A stretch of DNA of 8,188 bases, from assembly GCA_002322035.1 (NCBI GenBank), contig DCNF01000088.1, positions 13,087 to 21,274 of the forward strand, written 5' to 3'. This stretch comes from Geobacter sp. UBA1603 (GTDB taxonomy: Bacteria; Desulfobacterota; Desulfuromonadia; Geobacterales; Pseudopelobacteraceae). The notes below the pieces were generated by a model. The model did no database searches and was not told where the DNA came from. It was given only the letters and a program-made list of their open reading frames with translations. Position numbers and translations under genes: made by a program. This document shows positions 1 to 6,503 of this stretch, piece by piece. How positions within the stretch are numbered: position 1 is the stretch's first letter; every line of letters starts with the position of its first letter.

Positions 1-363
1 CCCTACAAGGCTGTTGTCGGCAAAGCCACCATGGACGACATGGTCAAGGGCAAGTCCTGCGGAGCATGCCACAACGGCAAGGACGCGTTCGCCTCAACCG
101 GCGATTGCGACAAGTGCCACAAAGGGCTCAAACCGGGCAGTATTTCTTACAAAATTCCAAAACCGGCCGGAGAAGCGGTTTTCAGCCACGATTTTCATCT
201 GCAGGCCTACAAGTGCCCCGATTGCCATACCAAGGTTTTCCCGTACCGTGCCGGAGCCACCAAGGCCACCATGGCTGACATGGAAAAAGGCAAATCCTGC
301 GGGGTCTGCCATGCCAAGGGCAAGGATGCCTTTGCGGTTGATGACTGCATCAAGTGTCACAAG
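1..363 (+). repeat. Tandem 80-residue triheme repeat inside the cytochrome gene
   Basis: Bases 1-123 and 241-363 encode 41-residue segments that align with an exact 240-nt offset and only a one-residue internal slip near DAFA. Both carry TMxDM, KGKSCGxCH and a terminal CxKCH. The segment 181-240 supplies the first haem motif and the FSHDFH ligand stretch of the second unit. The matching part of the first unit lies upstream of the window. This looks like an ancient internal duplication rather than a recent one, since the DNA copies have clearly diverged. Confidence 0.75.
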
Positions 364-369
364 ATGTAG
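1..369 (+). CDS. c7-type multiheme cytochrome c, C-terminal part (5' end outside window)
   Basis: The frame is open from base 1 and ends at TAG 367-369, so only the last 122 residues are seen. Numbering from base 1, there are five CXXCH haem motifs at residues 20-24, 36-40, 72-76, 100-104 and 116-120. His63 and His66, before the third motif, are likely distal ligands. Residues 1-41 and 81-121 are two copies of one unit offset by exactly 80 residues (FPY-x-A, TMxDM, KGKSCGxCH, DAFA, CxKCH). Each complete unit carries three haems, as in the c7-type triheme repeats of Geobacter cytochromes. The protein is presumably exported and carries electrons in the periplasm or on the outer surface. The number of upstream repeats and the signal peptide cannot be seen. 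The family call is firm; the specific electron partner is unknown. Confidence 0.9.
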   Translation, partial: PYKAVVGKATMDDMVKGKSCGACHNGKDAFASTGDCDKCHKGLKPGSISYKIPKPAGEAVFSHDFHLQAYKCPDCHTKVFPYRAGATKATMADMEKGKSCGVCHAKGKDAFAVDDCIKCHKM

Positions 370-397
370 TCTGAATGCAGCCACACCATGCATACAG

Positions 398-428
398 GGC
401 GCCCTCGGTTTCGGGGGCGCCTTTTTTT
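398..428 (+). terminator. Intrinsic terminator of the cytochrome gene
   Basis: A ten-pair stem (398-407 with 412-421, one G-T pair) closes a GTTT tetraloop and is followed at once by seven T (422-428). It begins 28 nt after the cytochrome stop. On the opposite strand the stem is followed by no T run, so it should act only on the cytochrome transcript and not on the convergent signalling operon ending at 489. Confidence 0.9.
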
Positions 429-488
429 GATAATGAGTTGAGGTGAAAAGCGGAATGCAGCGCAGGGGCTGGCTACAGGGGGGCGATG

Positions 489-1409
489 TTACTGCCGGCG
501 CTGATCTCTGACATAGCAGCTTTTTCCGGAATCCTTGGCCAGTTTTTTGAGCTCTGCAGCCACTTCAGCCACTTTGGCCACATGCTGGATTGTCGGGGAG
601 TCAAGCGGAACAATGGCGATTGAAACAGAAAGCAGCGGGATGTTCTCGACATCCCCTTTGCGGTTTTTAGCCACATAGTAACCGTTTTTTCTGGTTTCTT
701 CATCGAACAGGTCGAGGACGATCTGGTCAAAATAGGAAATAATGGTCCGACAGACCGGTTCTGACCGTTCGGTCGGCAGAATGAACACGAAGTCGTCCCC
801 TCCAATATGCCCGCAGAATCCGCCCCCCGAATCACGAACGGCATTGAACATGATCCTGGCGAGCATACGGATGACTTCGTCGCCGTGGGAAAAGCCGTAG
901 GCGTCGTTGTAGGGCTTAAAATGGCTGATATCGGCATAGCAGACCGCATCGGCCCGTCCCATCCCCTCTTCGATGGCGCGCTGGATTGAAGTATTGCCCG
1001 GCAGGCGGGTCAGCGGATTGTTGTCGAAGATCCGCTTGATGCGGGAGAGGCAGAGTGAGATTCGTAAAAACAGCTCGTGGTAGTCAACCGGCAGGCGGAT
1101 AAAATCATCGATGGGGATGAAATCCCAGTCAAGGGTGTCTGATTCGGTCGGTGCGATCAGGCCGAGGATCGGGATAGCGCTGAAGAAGCTGTCACTGCGC
1201 AGGCTTGATACGATCGACGTGCAGATATCCGCCCCTGATGTGAGGTCGATTACCAGAAGGTCGGGCGGGTCGGCGTAAAAAAGGCCCAGCGAGCTGGTAA
1301 TGCAGGAGAATGTGGCCGTCTGGTATCCTTTGCTCTGCAGCCGCAACTGAAGTGGAATCGCACGTTCCAGATCGGAAATAACCAGTGCTATCCTGGCCGA
1401 GTGGGTCAC
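489..1409 (-). CDS. Pseudo-receiver/GGDEF protein, probable diguanylate cyclase
   Basis: 306 aa. Residues 5-120 look like a receiver fold with the phospho-acceptor position kept (Asp55 in VIDL) but with Arg-Leu-Pro where the receiver Lys-Pro is expected (105-107), so phosphorylation is doubtful. Residues 128-300 form the GGDEF domain: NPLTRLPG at 131-138, metal-binding Asp160, and guanine-specificity residues Asn168 and Asp177. The signature is GGDDF (203-207). No RxxD inhibitory site lies just before it. The late motif SVSIAIV has Ala where active enzymes usually have Gly, and the final ALYxAK-like helix is degenerate. Synthesis of c-di-GMP is the likely activity, but a weak or inactive enzyme is possible. 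The start is GTG at 1409; GTGA overlaps the stop of the HDOD gene by 4 nt and there is no good ribosome site of its own, so translation is probably coupled. Confidence 0.85.
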   Translation of the reverse strand: MTHSARIALVISDLERAIPLQLRLQSKGYQTATFSCITSSLGLFYADPPDLLVIDLTSGADICTSIVSSLRSDSFFSAIPILGLIAPTESDTLDWDFIPIDDFIRLPVDYHELFLRISLCLSRIKRIFDNNPLTRLPGNTSIQRAIEEGMGRADAVCYADISHFKPYNDAYGFSHGDEVIRMLARIMFNAVRDSGGGFCGHIGGDDFVFILPTERSEPVCRTIISYFDQIVLDLFDEETRKNGYYVAKNRKGDVENIPLLSVSIAIVPLDSPTIQHVAKVAEVAAELKKLAKDSGKSCYVRDQRRQ

Positions 1410-2257
1410 GAATCGCCAAGCAGTTCCAGGCTGAAGTTCTTGACCTCCACCAGCTTGTCCTCGAGATCGTCCACGATTTCGGTCAGCAGTTCCCTGCTGA
1501 GCCCGAGCGTGTCCCAGGCAGCCTGTTGAATTTGGGGGACGTAGGGATCGCCACTGTCGCCGAATCCGCTCGCCTTAATAAGAACATCAGCCACATGGAC
1601 AACAGAGGTTTTAATACGGTGGTTTTCAGAAAGCTCAACGTTGTGGTGGCAGGCGATGGGTTCAGAAAGCTTGTCGGGCAGAAACCAACTCTTGGCGAGC
1701 CAGCCGCCGATTTCCGAGTGGTCCGTGTCGAGAACCTCGCGCTCCGCTTCGCTGGTATACAGCTCCTGCTCGCGGATCAGCGCACCAATGCGTTTTTCAG
1801 CCTCTTCGCATTTCAGGCTTATGATCACCTTGCCGAGGTCGTGCAGAAGTGCTGCTGTTGAAATCTCCTCGCATTCCGGCAGATTCAGTTTCTTTGCCAG
1901 AAGATTGGCTGCAACCCCCACGCCGAGTGAGTGTTCCCAGAGGCCGACGCTGTTTTTCTCCATAATCTCGAAAATCGAGGATGAGAGAGCCAGTGATTTG
2001 ACTACGTTAACTCCAAGCAGAATCATGGCATTGGAGATAGTTGAAACCCGGTAGAATCCGTAGGAGGGGGAGTTGGCCAGACGCAGAATCCGGGCTGACA
2101 GCACCTGATCCGAAGACACAATCTTGGCCATTTCCTGTACCGACGCTCTGTCGTTATCGGCCAGTGAGTTCAGCTTTACGATCACGCCGGGAAGCGTCGG
2201 CAGTGTCTTGGTATCCATGATCAGTTTTTTCAGTTCACCGCGTTTATCGTCCACCAC
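1406..2257 (-). CDS. HDOD domain signalling protein
   Basis: 283 aa, soluble. The segment LPTLPGVIVKL (19-29) opens a typical HDOD domain running to about residue 215. SDQVLSARILRLANSPSYG (49-67) and the LLGVNVVKSLAL stretch (80-91) are hallmarks. Unlike many HDOD proteins it keeps HD-superfamily histidines: His109, His139-Asp140 in LLHDLGK, His180, His204-His205, and His221 with Asp224. A catalytic metal site is therefore conceivable, though HDOD proteins are generally regarded as signalling or scaffold modules and the GYP motif of c-di-GMP phosphodiesterases is absent. The start is GTG. GGGAG lies about 3 nt before the first GTG (2257) and 6 nt before the second (2254), so either may be used. 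It overlaps the upstream small gene by 14 nt and the downstream GGDEF gene by 4 nt. Confidence 0.85.
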   Translation of the reverse strand: MVDDKRGELKKLIMDTKTLPTLPGVIVKLNSLADNDRASVQEMAKIVSSDQVLSARILRLANSPSYGFYRVSTISNAMILLGVNVVKSLALSSSIFEIMEKNSVGLWEHSLGVGVAANLLAKKLNLPECEEISTAALLHDLGKVIISLKCEEAEKRIGALIREQELYTSEAEREVLDTDHSEIGGWLAKSWFLPDKLSEPIACHHNVELSENHRIKTSVVHVADVLIKASGFGDSGDPYVPQIQQAAWDTLGLSRELLTEIVDDLEDKLVEVKNFSLELLGDS

Positions 2258-2573
2258 CGTCTCCCATTGAACGCTTCAGGTAGTCGCTGTATATGTCATG
2301 CAGAATTTCGGAGAGCGGATTCGAGCGGACCTTGCTGAAACGCCGGTCAAGTTCTGCCAGCATGTCTTCGAGGGATCTGCCCCCCTCATCGCCACAAAGG
2401 TTGCCTTCAACGTAGACCGTTTGAACATCCATGTTCTCCAGACGGGCAATCAGTGCATCGGAAAGCACCGTATCTTTCCCACAGATCGGCGCTCCCGAAG
2501 AATTGTCGCTGCGGTACACCTCACGGGCGAGGATCATTCCTGCCTTGGCGAGCATTAACGGGATTTTTTGCAT
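2244..2573 (-). CDS. Conserved small protein, first gene of the HDOD/GGDEF operon
   Basis: 109 aa, no signal peptide or membrane segment. Residues 1-57 follow a pattern familiar from the N-terminal segment of many HD and HD-GYP signalling proteins (IPLxLAKxGMxLAxxVY, a loop with a glycine, LSDALIxRLxNMxVxxVYVEG). Here it stands alone, with a charged helical tail at 58-109 and a Gly-rich end. Function is unknown; a sensory or partner role for the HDOD protein encoded next is inferred from the 14-nt overlap and the shared promoter. The ATG at 2573 lacks an obvious Shine-Dalgarno sequence. The nearby ATG at 2578 is out of frame. Confidence 0.7.
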   Translation of the reverse strand: MQKIPLMLAKAGMILAREVYRSDNSSGAPICGKDTVLSDALIARLENMDVQTVYVEGNLCGDEGGRSLEDMLAELDRRFSKVRSNPLSEILHDIYSDYLKRSMGDGGGR

Positions 2574-2606
2574 GGCATGGTACCGGTGGTTATCACGTTG
2601 TCAATT

Positions 2607-2621
2607 CCGTGTTGAACACGG
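2607..2621. promoter_or_regulatory. Perfect 15-bp palindrome just downstream of the operon start site, candidate operator
   Basis: CCGTGTT-G-AACACGG is a perfect inverted repeat with a single central base. It lies just downstream of the predicted transcription start (near 2625) of the small-protein/HDOD/GGDEF operon, a classic place for a repressor to block transcription. The regulator is unknown. The one-base centre makes an RNA hairpin of full length unlikely, which favours a DNA-binding site. Confidence 0.4.
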
Positions 2622-2631
2622 TGAAAGTAAA

Positions 2632-2660
2632 ATAGTAATGGCAATTCATCGAGTCGTCAA
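2632..2660 (-). promoter_or_regulatory. Sigma70-type promoter of the three-gene signalling operon
   Basis: Read on the minus strand, TTGACG (2660-2655) and TACTAT (2637-2632) are separated by 17 nt. Transcription would start near 2625, leaving about 50 nt of untranslated leader before the ATG at 2573. No other comparable pair lies upstream of the operon. Confidence 0.7.
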
Positions 2661-2718
2661 TCGTATTGATGCCGATTTTGTATAATCTTTGTAAACGGAA
2701 ACTGAAAAGAAGAGGGAC

Positions 2719-2779
2719 GGGCTCACGCAGAGATTTCAAAGAGTTCAGCCGATGAGGCTGCAAGCCGTTACGCGAGCCC
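2719..2779 (-). terminator. Possible structured transcription end after the TSUP permease gene
   Basis: In the minus-strand RNA, GGGCTCGCGT (2779-2770) can pair with GCGTGAGCCC (2728-2719) in a ten-pair stem with two G-U pairs. It encloses a smaller CAGCC/GGCTG hairpin. The next bases (2718 downward) are pyrimidine-rich (GTCCCTCTTCTTTTC) but are not a clean T run. The G-U pairs turn into mismatches on the other strand, which favours a minus-strand RNA role. It may be a weak terminator or only chance. Confidence 0.3.
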
Positions 2780-2852
2780 TGCTTGTGGAGAATCAGCCAG
2801 GTTTTGCCAGTGCCGGAATCTCTGCCCCAGCGGCGGCATTGCCGGCAACCGT

Positions 2853-3644
2853 TCAGAACAGGCTCACCAGCATCTTCGTGCCCATTACCAGCAGCAGCAC
2901 GGCAAACGCTTTTTTAAGCTTGCTGATCGGCAGGCTGTGGGCGATTCGGGCCCCGAGCGGAGCTGTCAGCATACTGGCGCCTACAATTCCTGCCAGGGCC
3001 GGGAGGTAGACGAATCCGAGCGAGTGCTGCGGCAGCGGCACCGCATACCCATTGTAGATATATCCCAGGGCTCCGGCCAGGGCGATCGGGAAGCCGATTG
3101 CGGCCGACGTGCCGATCGCCGTGTGGGCCGGGGCGTTGCACCAGATCATGAACGGCACTGACATGGTGCCGCCGCCGATGCCGACCAGGCTTGACACCCC
3201 GCCGATAACCCATCCCACCCCGAACAGAGCAGTTTTTCCCGGCAGTTGGCGATGCGGTTTGGGTTTGATGTCCAGTAGCATCTGTGCGGCAACGTAGTAC
3301 TGGAAGACCACAAAGAATACCTTCAGGAAATCGGTTGTAAGCTGGGCTGCCACCCATGATCCGGCAAAGGTGCCGACCATGATTCCCGGCGTGATCCGCC
3401 GCACCGCCTGCCAGTTGACTGCACCCCTGCCGTTGTGTGCCCTGACGCTGGAGAGCGATGTGAAGATGATGCTGGCCAGGGACGTACCCAGAGCCAGATG
3501 AAGAATATGCGTGCCGGTAAGGCCCTGGGCAGTGAAAATAAACGTCAGCATCGGCACGATTACCAGCCCGCCCCCGACACCGAGCAAGCCGGCCAGAATC
3601 CCGGCAAAGGCGCCTGTTGCGCCGTACAGAAGCCAGATCGACAT
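2853..3644 (-). CDS. TauE/SafE (TSUP) family membrane permease
   Basis: 263 aa, almost entirely hydrophobic with about eight membrane segments, the usual size for this family. It shows the internal two-fold repeat of the family: GLLGVGGGLVIVP (19-31) in the first half and LVGIGGGTMSVPF (153-165) in the second, each followed by a GTS motif (53-55 and 178-180). The family exports or imports organosulfur compounds, sulfite and other small anions; the substrate cannot be read here. I chose the ATG at 3644 because AGGAG lies six bases ahead of it. The ATG two codons earlier, at 3650, directly abuts that sequence. A TATGAT -10-like box lies at 3691-3686 but has no convincing -35. It is divergent from crcB and has no operon partner. 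Confidence 0.85.
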   Translation of the reverse strand: MSIWLLYGATGAFAGILAGLLGVGGGLVIVPMLTFIFTAQGLTGTHILHLALGTSLASIIFTSLSSVRAHNGRGAVNWQAVRRITPGIMVGTFAGSWVAAQLTTDFLKVFFVVFQYYVAAQMLLDIKPKPHRQLPGKTALFGVGWVIGGVSSLVGIGGGTMSVPFMIWCNAPAHTAIGTSAAIGFPIALAGALGYIYNGYAVPLPQHSLGFVYLPALAGIVGASMLTAPLGARIAHSLPISKLKKAFAVLLLVMGTKMLVSLF

Positions 3645-3730
3645 GTGCATCTCCTTCTGCGGGCCCGATTCAGTAACATACCGGAATCATATCCGCCTAC
3701 CCTGGTAAATGCCAGAGTATTTTCCGATGG

Positions 3731-3760
3731 TTGACGCTTTTTGGGGTTGTTTTTTATAGT
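3731..3760 (+). promoter_or_regulatory. Promoter of crcB
   Basis: TTGACG (3731-3736) is followed after 18 nt by TATAGT (3755-3760), or after 17 nt by TTATAG. Transcription would begin near 3767, only about 16 nt before the ATG. This rules out in-frame starts further upstream, such as the TTG at 3741, which lies inside the promoter, and leaves no room for a fluoride riboswitch. Confidence 0.6.
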
Positions 3761-3782
3761 TGTACGCGGTACACCTGTCGCC

Positions 3783-4157
3783 ATGCAGACGGTCATATTC
3801 ATCGCAATTTTCGGCGCATTGGGGTGTGTTACGCGCTACCTGCTGTCCGGCTGGGCCCACGAAAAACTGGGCTGGGGCTTCCCCTGGGGGACCCTGTCGG
3901 TCAATGTTGCCGGAGCCTTTATCATCGGCCTGATCATGGAACTGGGGCTGCGTAACACCATCATCCCGGCCAATCTGCGCATCGGATTGGCAACCGGATT
4001 TCTCGGCGGACTGACCACTTTTTCGACCTTCAGCTACGAAACCTTCAAACTTATTGAAGCGGGCCGCTTGCCGATGGCGCTTGCCAACGTCCTTATCAGC
4101 GTCTGTGTCTGTCTGGTCTGCACATGGCTCGGCATCGCTGCTGCTAGACTTATCTAA
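3783..4157 (+). CDS. crcB: Fluoride ion channel CrcB/FluC
   Basis: 124 aa, the normal family length, with four membrane segments. Family marks are GALGCVTRY (11-19), WGTLSVNVAGAFIIGL (35-50) with the conserved Asn41, and TGFLGGLTTFSTF (71-83), which holds the Phe80/Phe83 box and the TTFST motif lining the fluoride path. The protein works as an antiparallel dual-topology homodimer that lets cytoplasmic fluoride escape. The start at ATG 3783 gives the usual N-terminus and fits a transcript beginning near 3767; there is no clear Shine-Dalgarno sequence. It is the only gene in its transcript and converges on trpG. I see no terminator in the 148 nt between them (4158-4305). Confidence 0.92.
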   Translation: MQTVIFIAIFGALGCVTRYLLSGWAHEKLGWGFPWGTLSVNVAGAFIIGLIMELGLRNTIIPANLRIGLATGFLGGLTTFSTFSYETFKLIEAGRLPMALANVLISVCVCLVCTWLGIAAARLI

Positions 4158-4305
4158 CGTCCTGCCCTCGCTTTACGGCCCTCTTCTGTGCCGGTTCGCT
4201 GGCGCCGTTCAACGTCCATAGAATCAGCAGACTCACGGATGTTCATGCCGTTTTGAAGTCTTGATTGATCCGCGATGAATCGGCCGCAAACTCTATGGGT
4301 GGTGC

Positions 4306-4875
4306 CTATCGGCTTATGTCGAGGAAGTTCTGCAGCAGCTGCATGCCGCCTTCAGTGAGGATTGACTCGGGGTGGAACTGGACCCCCCAGACCGGCAGGT
4401 CGCGGTGGCGCATCCCCATGATTTCACCGTTTTCGACCCAGGCGGTTACTTTCAGGCAGTCCGGGAGTGTTGGCCGGTCGACTATCAGCGAATGGTAACG
4501 GGTTGCCTGGAAGGGGTTGGAGAGTCCGGCAAACAGCTCTGTGCCGTCGTGGTGGATCGGTGACGTCTTGCCGTGCATCAGCGAGGCACTGCGCAGAACA
4601 GTGCCGCCAAATGCAGCGCCGATTGCCTGATGGCCGAGGCATACTCCGAGGATCGGCACTGTCCCGGCAAAGTGACGGATAGCAGCCACCGAGATGCCGG
4701 CTTCTTCCGGTGAACAGGGGCCGGGAGAGATCACAAGACGGGCCGGCCGAAGGGCTTCAATCTGATCCAGTGTGATCCGGTCGTTTCGATGCACCTGAAC
4801 ATCTTCGCCCAGTTGCCCGAAGTACTGGACGATATTGAAAGTGAAGGAATCATAATTATCCAGCATTAAAAGCAT
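4306..4875 (-). CDS. trpG: Anthranilate synthase component II (glutamine amidotransferase)
   Basis: 189 aa, typical length for TrpG/PabA. It is a class I glutamine amidotransferase: [15 protein letters not shown] (4-18), [11 protein letters not shown] (50-60), nucleophile Cys79 in GVCLGHQ, and His168/Glu170 in VQFHPES completing the triad. It releases ammonia from glutamine for TrpE. The ATG at 4875 follows the trpE stop by 1 nt (TGA-C-ATG), so the two are cotranscribed and probably translationally coupled. A later Met at residue 4 is a less likely start. The same type of subunit often serves p-aminobenzoate synthesis as well; its place after trpE supports the trp assignment. No trpD follows, since the next gene, crcB, is on the other strand. 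Confidence 0.92.
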   Translation of the reverse strand: MLLMLDNYDSFTFNIVQYFGQLGEDVQVHRNDRITLDQIEALRPARLVISPGPCSPEEAGISVAAIRHFAGTVPILGVCLGHQAIGAAFGGTVLRSASLMHGKTSPIHHDGTELFAGLSNPFQATRYHSLIVDRPTLPDCLKVTAWVENGEIMGMRHRDLPVWGVQFHPESILTEGGMQLLQNFLDISR

Positions 4876-4876
4876 G

Positions 4877-6352
4877 TCAGTCGAGCCCTTTCTCTGCCAG
4901 TTCGATCGCTTTCATGACAGCCATGCCTTTGTTGACGGTTTCCTGCCATTCGGCCGCCGGGTCCGAATCGGCCACGATGCCGGCTCCAGCCTGCAGATAG
5001 ACAGTGCCGTCCTTGATCACCAGTGTCCGGATGGCAATTGCCAGGTCCATGTTGCCGGAAAAGGAGAAATAGCCGACGGAACCGCCGTAAATCTCGCGTC
5101 GGACCGGCTCAAGTTCGTCGATGATCTGCATGGCGCGCACCTTTGGTGCCCCGGAGAGAGTGCCGGCCGGGAAGGTCGCCCTGACCAGATCAAAGGCATC
5201 ATACCTGTTTTCAAGCTGACCCTGCACGTTGGAAACAATGTGCATGACGTGGGAGTAGCGCTCGATCACCATCAGTTCCGACACCTTCACACTGCCGGTC
5301 TTGCAGACCCGTCCGAGGTCGTTGCGTCCCAGGTCAACCAGCATGACGTGTTCGGCCCGCTCCTTCGGATCGGCCAGCAGTTCATCTGCCAGGCGAAGGT
5401 CGTCTTCGGGAGTTGCGCCGCGCGGCCGGGTGCCGGCAATCGGCCTCAATTCGACGTTACTGGCCTCCTTGCGTACCATCACCTCCGGAGACGCACCAGC
5501 AATGACGGTGTCGTCAAGCCTCAGAAAGAACATGTAGGGTGAGGGGTTCAGCGTCCGGAGAACCCGGTAGATGTCCAGCGGGTCAGCCGTCAGTTCTCCG
5601 CTGAAGCGTTGCGAGAGCACAACCTGGATTACGTCGCCGGCGCGGACGTATTCTTTGGCCCGCTCAACGGCGGTTTCAAAGGTTTCCCGGCTGATGTTGG
5701 AACGGAAATTGATTGCCGCGCGAGTGCCGGGAACCGGCTGGAACGCCAGAGATGTCCGCAGCCGGGCGATGATGGCGTTTATTTTTCCGGTGGCTTCAGC
5801 GTATGCAGCTTCGGGCGTCTGACTCCCGTCCAGGTGTGCGTTGGAGACCACCTTGATTTTTTGGCGCATGGTGTCGAAAATGATGATGGTATCGGTCACC
5901 AGAAAATAGGAATCCCATGCATCGAGCACCGCCGGCTTGCCGGTCGGCAAGTGCTCGAAGTGCCGGACCATGTCATAGCCGAAATAACCGACAGCACCTC
6001 CGAAAAAACGCGGCAGCCCCTCAACCTCAACCGGTGTGAAGCGGGCCAGAAGGGCGCGGATTGCACCAAGCGGGTCTGGCGTCCGCTGTCTGCTCAACGT
6101 CCCGTTTTCGATAATTTCGACGGTTTCCCCCCGGGAACGAATGATGATCGATGGGTTTGAGCCAAGAAATGAGTAGCGCGCCCATTTTTCCCCACCCTCG
6201 ATGCTTTCCAGCAGAAACGAGAAGTGCCCGTCGTCGATTTTTTTGAAGGCGGTGACAGGGGTGTCCATGTCGGCCATGATCTCACGGTAGACCGGTATCA
6301 GGTTTCCGGAGTTGAGCAACTGGCAGAATGCAGGAAAATCTGGGTAAAACAT
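4877..6352 (-). CDS. trpE: Anthranilate synthase component I
   Basis: 491 aa, the usual length. It converts chorismate and ammonia to anthranilate, the first step of tryptophan synthesis. The N-terminal part carries the tryptophan feedback site: LLES at 47-50, ARYSFLG at 58-64, and later NPSPYMFF at 269-276. The C-terminal chorismate-binding domain shows PIAGTRPRG (304-312), [12 protein letters not shown] (338-349), [11 protein letters not shown] (394-404) and [14 protein letters not shown] (456-469). The LLES and NPSPYMFF elements favour TrpE over the related PabB. The start is ATG 6352; no strong Shine-Dalgarno sequence precedes it. The gene is first in a two-gene transcript with trpG, and the short leader leaves no room for a trp attenuator. 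Confidence 0.95.
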   Translation of the reverse strand: MFYPDFPAFCQLLNSGNLIPVYREIMADMDTPVTAFKKIDDGHFSFLLESIEGGEKWARYSFLGSNPSIIIRSRGETVEIIENGTLSRQRTPDPLGAIRALLARFTPVEVEGLPRFFGGAVGYFGYDMVRHFEHLPTGKPAVLDAWDSYFLVTDTIIIFDTMRQKIKVVSNAHLDGSQTPEAAYAEATGKINAIIARLRTSLAFQPVPGTRAAINFRSNISRETFETAVERAKEYVRAGDVIQVVLSQRFSGELTADPLDIYRVLRTLNPSPYMFFLRLDDTVIAGASPEVMVRKEASNVELRPIAGTRPRGATPEDDLRLADELLADPKERAEHVMLVDLGRNDLGRVCKTGSVKVSELMVIERYSHVMHIVSNVQGQLENRYDAFDLVRATFPAGTLSGAPKVRAMQIIDELEPVRREIYGGSVGYFSFSGNMDLAIAIRTLVIKDGTVYLQAGAGIVADSDPAAEWQETVNKGMAVMKAIELAEKGLD

Positions 6353-6382
6353 GGGGTACCATCCATAGGGAAGTGTGGCCGG

Positions 6383-6411
6383 AACCTAGCACAGGGGTGG
6401 GGTGCTGTCAA
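6383..6411 (-). promoter_or_regulatory. Promoter of trpE-trpG
   Basis: On the minus strand a perfect TTGACA (6411-6406) is followed after 17 nt by TAGGTT (6388-6383), a poor -10 helped by a TG just ahead of it (extended -10). The start site would be near 6376, giving a leader of roughly 24 nt. Product feedback on TrpE or a DNA-binding repressor is more likely than leader-based control here. Confidence 0.6.
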
Positions 6412-6444
6412 GTCAGGCGCCTTCGGCGCTGCTGCTCCTTTCAC

Positions 6445-6473
6445 CTTCCATTTGTGCCTATTCGTGCTATAAT
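6445..6473 (+). promoter_or_regulatory. Promoter of cheV (extended -10)
   Basis: A perfect TATAAT (6468-6473) is preceded by TG at the extended -10 position (TGCTATAAT). The -35 region, CTTCCA at 6445-6450 with a 17-nt spacer, is weak. Transcription would start near 6480, about 24 nt before the ATG. It is divergent from the trpE promoter; a short GCGCC/GGCGC hairpin (6418-6430) sits between the two. Confidence 0.55.
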
Positions 6474-6503
6474 TCAAGAAACAATCTGTCGGGGGCGGAA
6501 ATC

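Noticed and set aside
489..1409. Hypr-type GGDEF making cyclic GMP-AMP, as known in Geobacter
   Set aside because: The diagnostic Asp-to-Ser change is absent; the position reads Asp177 within GFSHGDEV.
2574..2852. Short plus-strand frames between the signalling operon and the TSUP gene, with a TATAAT at 2681-2686
   Set aside because: The TATAAT has no -35 at a suitable distance and the frames run into antisense of the permease with no ribosome site; only the minus-strand promoter, palindrome and possible terminator are supported here.
4158..4305. Terminator or small gene between the convergent crcB and trpG ends
   Set aside because: I found only short interrupted GC complementarities with no T run on either strand and no coding frame with a start and ribosome site.
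4874..6160. Long open frames on the plus strand opposite trpE (for example 4874-5542 and 5609-6160)
   Set aside because: They lie wholly antisense to a well-recognised trpE, their translations show no family motifs, and long antisense frames are expected in GC-rich coding DNA.
6353..6376. Possible Trp leader peptide before trpE
   Set aside because: The short frame from ATGGATGG near 6366 has no Trp codon, overlaps the trpE start, and no terminator hairpin is present.
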